From the NCBI RefSeq assembly GCF_009812035.1, contig NZ_VZIZ01000036.1, positions 1 to 64,000 on the forward strand: a stretch of 64,000 bases of DNA, in the 5' to 3' direction. This DNA is from Psychrobacter nivimaris. GTDB taxonomy: Bacteria; Pseudomonadota; Gammaproteobacteria; Pseudomonadales; Moraxellaceae. Both the position numbers and the translations under genes were made by a program. The notes under the pieces were generated by a model. That model did not search any database and had not been told where the DNA came from. It saw only the letters and a program-made list of their open reading frames with translations. Position 1 is the first letter of the stretch, and the number at the start of each line of letters is the position of its first letter. This document shows, one piece after another, positions 62,451 to 64,000 of the stretch.

Positions 62451-64000
62451 TTAGGCATCAGCAGGCGTGAGATCGTCCAATGCTACTTCACGAATACTAT
62501 GATTAACATGAGCCATAGCGATTGGAAATCCACGCTGCTCAGCGAGCTCACGAGCAACCTCATCGACAGCGAGGCTATCGTTATGGACAAGGTACGACCA
62601 CTCGTGAGCATAGCGACTACGATTCATAGGCGTATCGTTCTCTATCAAACCTAGATCTGTCAGCTCATTAACGATTTGATCAGCGGCAATCAAGGTCGAA
62701 GATGCTTTGACGTTTTCTGCACGGGCATAGCGTATATTAGAGTATAAACTCACATCAGCGACTCGCAGCGTATCATCCTGTCCAGGAATCTGCTGCCCAC
62801 CGTATAGCGCGTTACCAACAGTACGTGCGCTGTTAAATGTCGGTACAAACTCCGCCACATACTCAATCGCTTGCTGACTACGTGCCTGTAGGGGCGCTTT
62901 ATCCCAACCATCTTCAATATAGTGCACATATTGCTGTGGCAGTTTGGGCTGCGCACTGTCTTCACTTGATGCGACAAGACCATCATCAAACAGAGTAATG
63001 GCTTTGCTCATACCGTGGATCTGAAAATATCCGCCAGGGTAGGGGGTAAGCTGCGCCATGCCTTCTGGCGTTCCTCGTTGACCATAAACGATAATCTCTG
63101 GTATCTGTCCACCAGCATCACCCCAATGGGTCACATAAGACGATTTGAACTCGACCATACGTGTTACTTCGACACCAACCATATCGTCGATGACACCTGT
63201 ACGAAATCCGCAAGCGTTGACTAAATAATCAACTTCGATAGACTCAGGCTGAGAGGCGTGTTCTTGATTATGGATTTGTTGATAGTCGATACGCCATTTA
63301 GTGACATGATGGTCAGCGTTGGTACAGTTCTCACAATCTACCGGCACGACTTTTTGTACCGCAGTTTCAGTAAATACGTGCGCATTGTCGTACTCTTCGA
63401 GCGCAAGCTTAGCAGAAGCGGCTAAACGAAAAATATTCCAGCCATATTCTTGAACGACAATTAATGGAAATTTAACCTTGTTCAAATCCAAATATCTAGC
63501 GACTGGAATCATCCACTCATCAACCGTACTTGGTACAGCGACTTGCTCACGTTCAGACAGCTCAATCAATTGCTCATGGCTGTAGAGTTGATAGTAATCT
63601 TCAGGCTCACCCAATACCTTATTATTAGCATCTTGCTCGATCAATTCTTGATAAGCATCGGTCAAAATGTCTAAACGCGGTAGTAAATCTTCAGGCAGTC
63701 CTTCGTCACGTGTCGGTACAGCAAACACAGTAGGACGAACGTCAATAGTGTGCGGATATAAACGCAAAATATCGATACATTGCTTGAGCAGTGCTACGCA
63801 ATCCTCGTCCGGTATTTCACGATACAAGTTACCACCTGCGTGCAAATGACACATAGGTGGTCCATCAATGAGTGATTTTTTCTTCTCGAATAAGTAGGTC
63901 TCTAATCCTAATGCAGCAAGTCGAATCGCAATTGTCGATCCCGCAGTACCGCCGCCCAAAATGCCAACACGTTTTTTAGGTTGAGTGTTTAGTGCCCCAT
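62451..64000 (-). CDS. FAD-dependent oxidoreductase (5' end outside the window)
   Basis: The frame runs open to the window edge with no ATG, so the start lies beyond 64000. The visible 516 residues begin GALNTQPKKRVGILGGGTAGST; the FAD motif GGGTAG would be broken by the in-frame TTG at 63959, so that is not the start. Family-like features include FEKKKS after the second strand, the VDYLVNACGFRTG segment and a conserved-looking C-terminal half. The substrate and subgroup are not recognised; a quinone-linked dehydrogenase is possible. A terminator follows at 62371-62413. Confidence 0.82.
   Translation of the reverse strand, partial: GALNTQPKKRVGILGGGTAGSTIAIRLAALGLETYLFEKKKSLIDGPPMCHLHAGGNLYREIPDEDCVALLKQCIDILRLYPHTIDVRPTVFAVPTRDEGLPEDLLPRLDILTDAYQELIEQDANNKVLGEPEDYYQLYSHEQLIELSEREQVAVPSTVDEWMIPVARYLDLNKVKFPLIVVQEYGWNIFRLAASAKLALEEYDNAHVFTETAVQKVVPVDCENCTNADHHVTKWRIDYQQIHNQEHASQPESIEVDYLVNACGFRTGVIDDMVGVEVTRMVEFKSSYVTHWGDAGGQIPEIIVYGQRGTPEGMAQLTPYPGGYFQIHGMSKAITLFDDGLVASSEDSAQPKLPQQYVHYIEDGWDKAPLQARSQQAIEYVAEFVPTFNSARTVGNALYGGQQIPGQDDTLRVADVSLYSNIRYARAENVKASSTLIAADQIVNELTDLGLIENDTPMNRSRYAHEWSYLVHNDSLAVDEVARELAEQRGFPIAMAHVNHSIREVALDDLTPADA

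Noticed and set aside
63959-63961. TTG as start of the FAD oxidoreductase
   Set aside because: The open frame continues upstream to the window edge and the TTG would cut off the first strand and Gly of the FAD-binding motif.

Overview
The window looks like chromosomal DNA of a Psychrobacter-like member of the Moraxellaceae (Gammaproteobacteria). This is an inference from moderate-to-low GC, the protein flavour (Asp/Ser/Asn-rich loops in otherwise standard enzymes) and the housekeeping set. No strain can be assigned from sequence alone. Almost all genes are intact. I see no tRNA, CRISPR array, insertion sequence or prophage. The left edge holds the 3' end of a 5S rRNA gene, so an rrn operon lies upstream. 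The right edge cuts the 5' end of an FAD-dependent oxidoreductase gene.

Layout. 1-263: 5S 3' end, terminator, a small palindromic element carrying a second copy of the last 16 bases of the 5S gene, and a second terminator. 414-4030: small acidic protein, then a TRAP transporter operon (dctP-dctQ-dctM). 4276-11141: 5'-nucleotidase, rhomboid protease, small membrane protein, a two-subunit cation/acetate-type symporter, and an AGCS alanine/glycine symporter. 11278-24753: ETF-ubiquinone oxidoreductase, DUF1285 protein, glutamate racemase, a DUF4062-like protein, lytic transglycosylase, DUF1499, tpm, msrA, cmoA-cmoB, DUF1176 and DUF2788. 25132-30219: argS with its SPOR-domain neighbour, an orphan PTS-type EIIC permease and an SDR dehydrogenase.

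30546-41886 is the most striking part. clpX and clpP (minus strand) are separated from tig (minus strand) by a complete urease operon on the plus strand: ureD-ureA-ureBC-ureE-ureF-ureG-ureJ. The urease beta and alpha subunits are one fused polypeptide. The 877-base region ahead of ureD contains, in the textbook order, two NtrC-like sites, a perfect IHF consensus and a -24/-12 (sigma-54) promoter-like element. This predicts nitrogen-controlled urease expression.

42420-49000: rdgB, sodB, an SDR enzyme, a Fic-domain protein, DUF72 and ispA. The sodB and fic ends carry near-identical terminators. 49798-53360: fadB-fadA beta-oxidation complex. 53646-64000: isochorismatase-like and HD hydrolases, psd, dtd, phoB-phoR (PhoR lacks the usual membrane anchor), an M23 peptidase, an ExoX-like exonuclease, an alpha/beta hydrolase, a LOG-family protein and the cut FAD oxidoreductase.

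Physiologically the window points to a heterotroph living on organic acids, amino acids, fatty acids and urea: TRAP, acetate-type and alanine-type symporters, fadBA feeding electrons through ETF-QO to the quinone pool, and urease for nitrogen.
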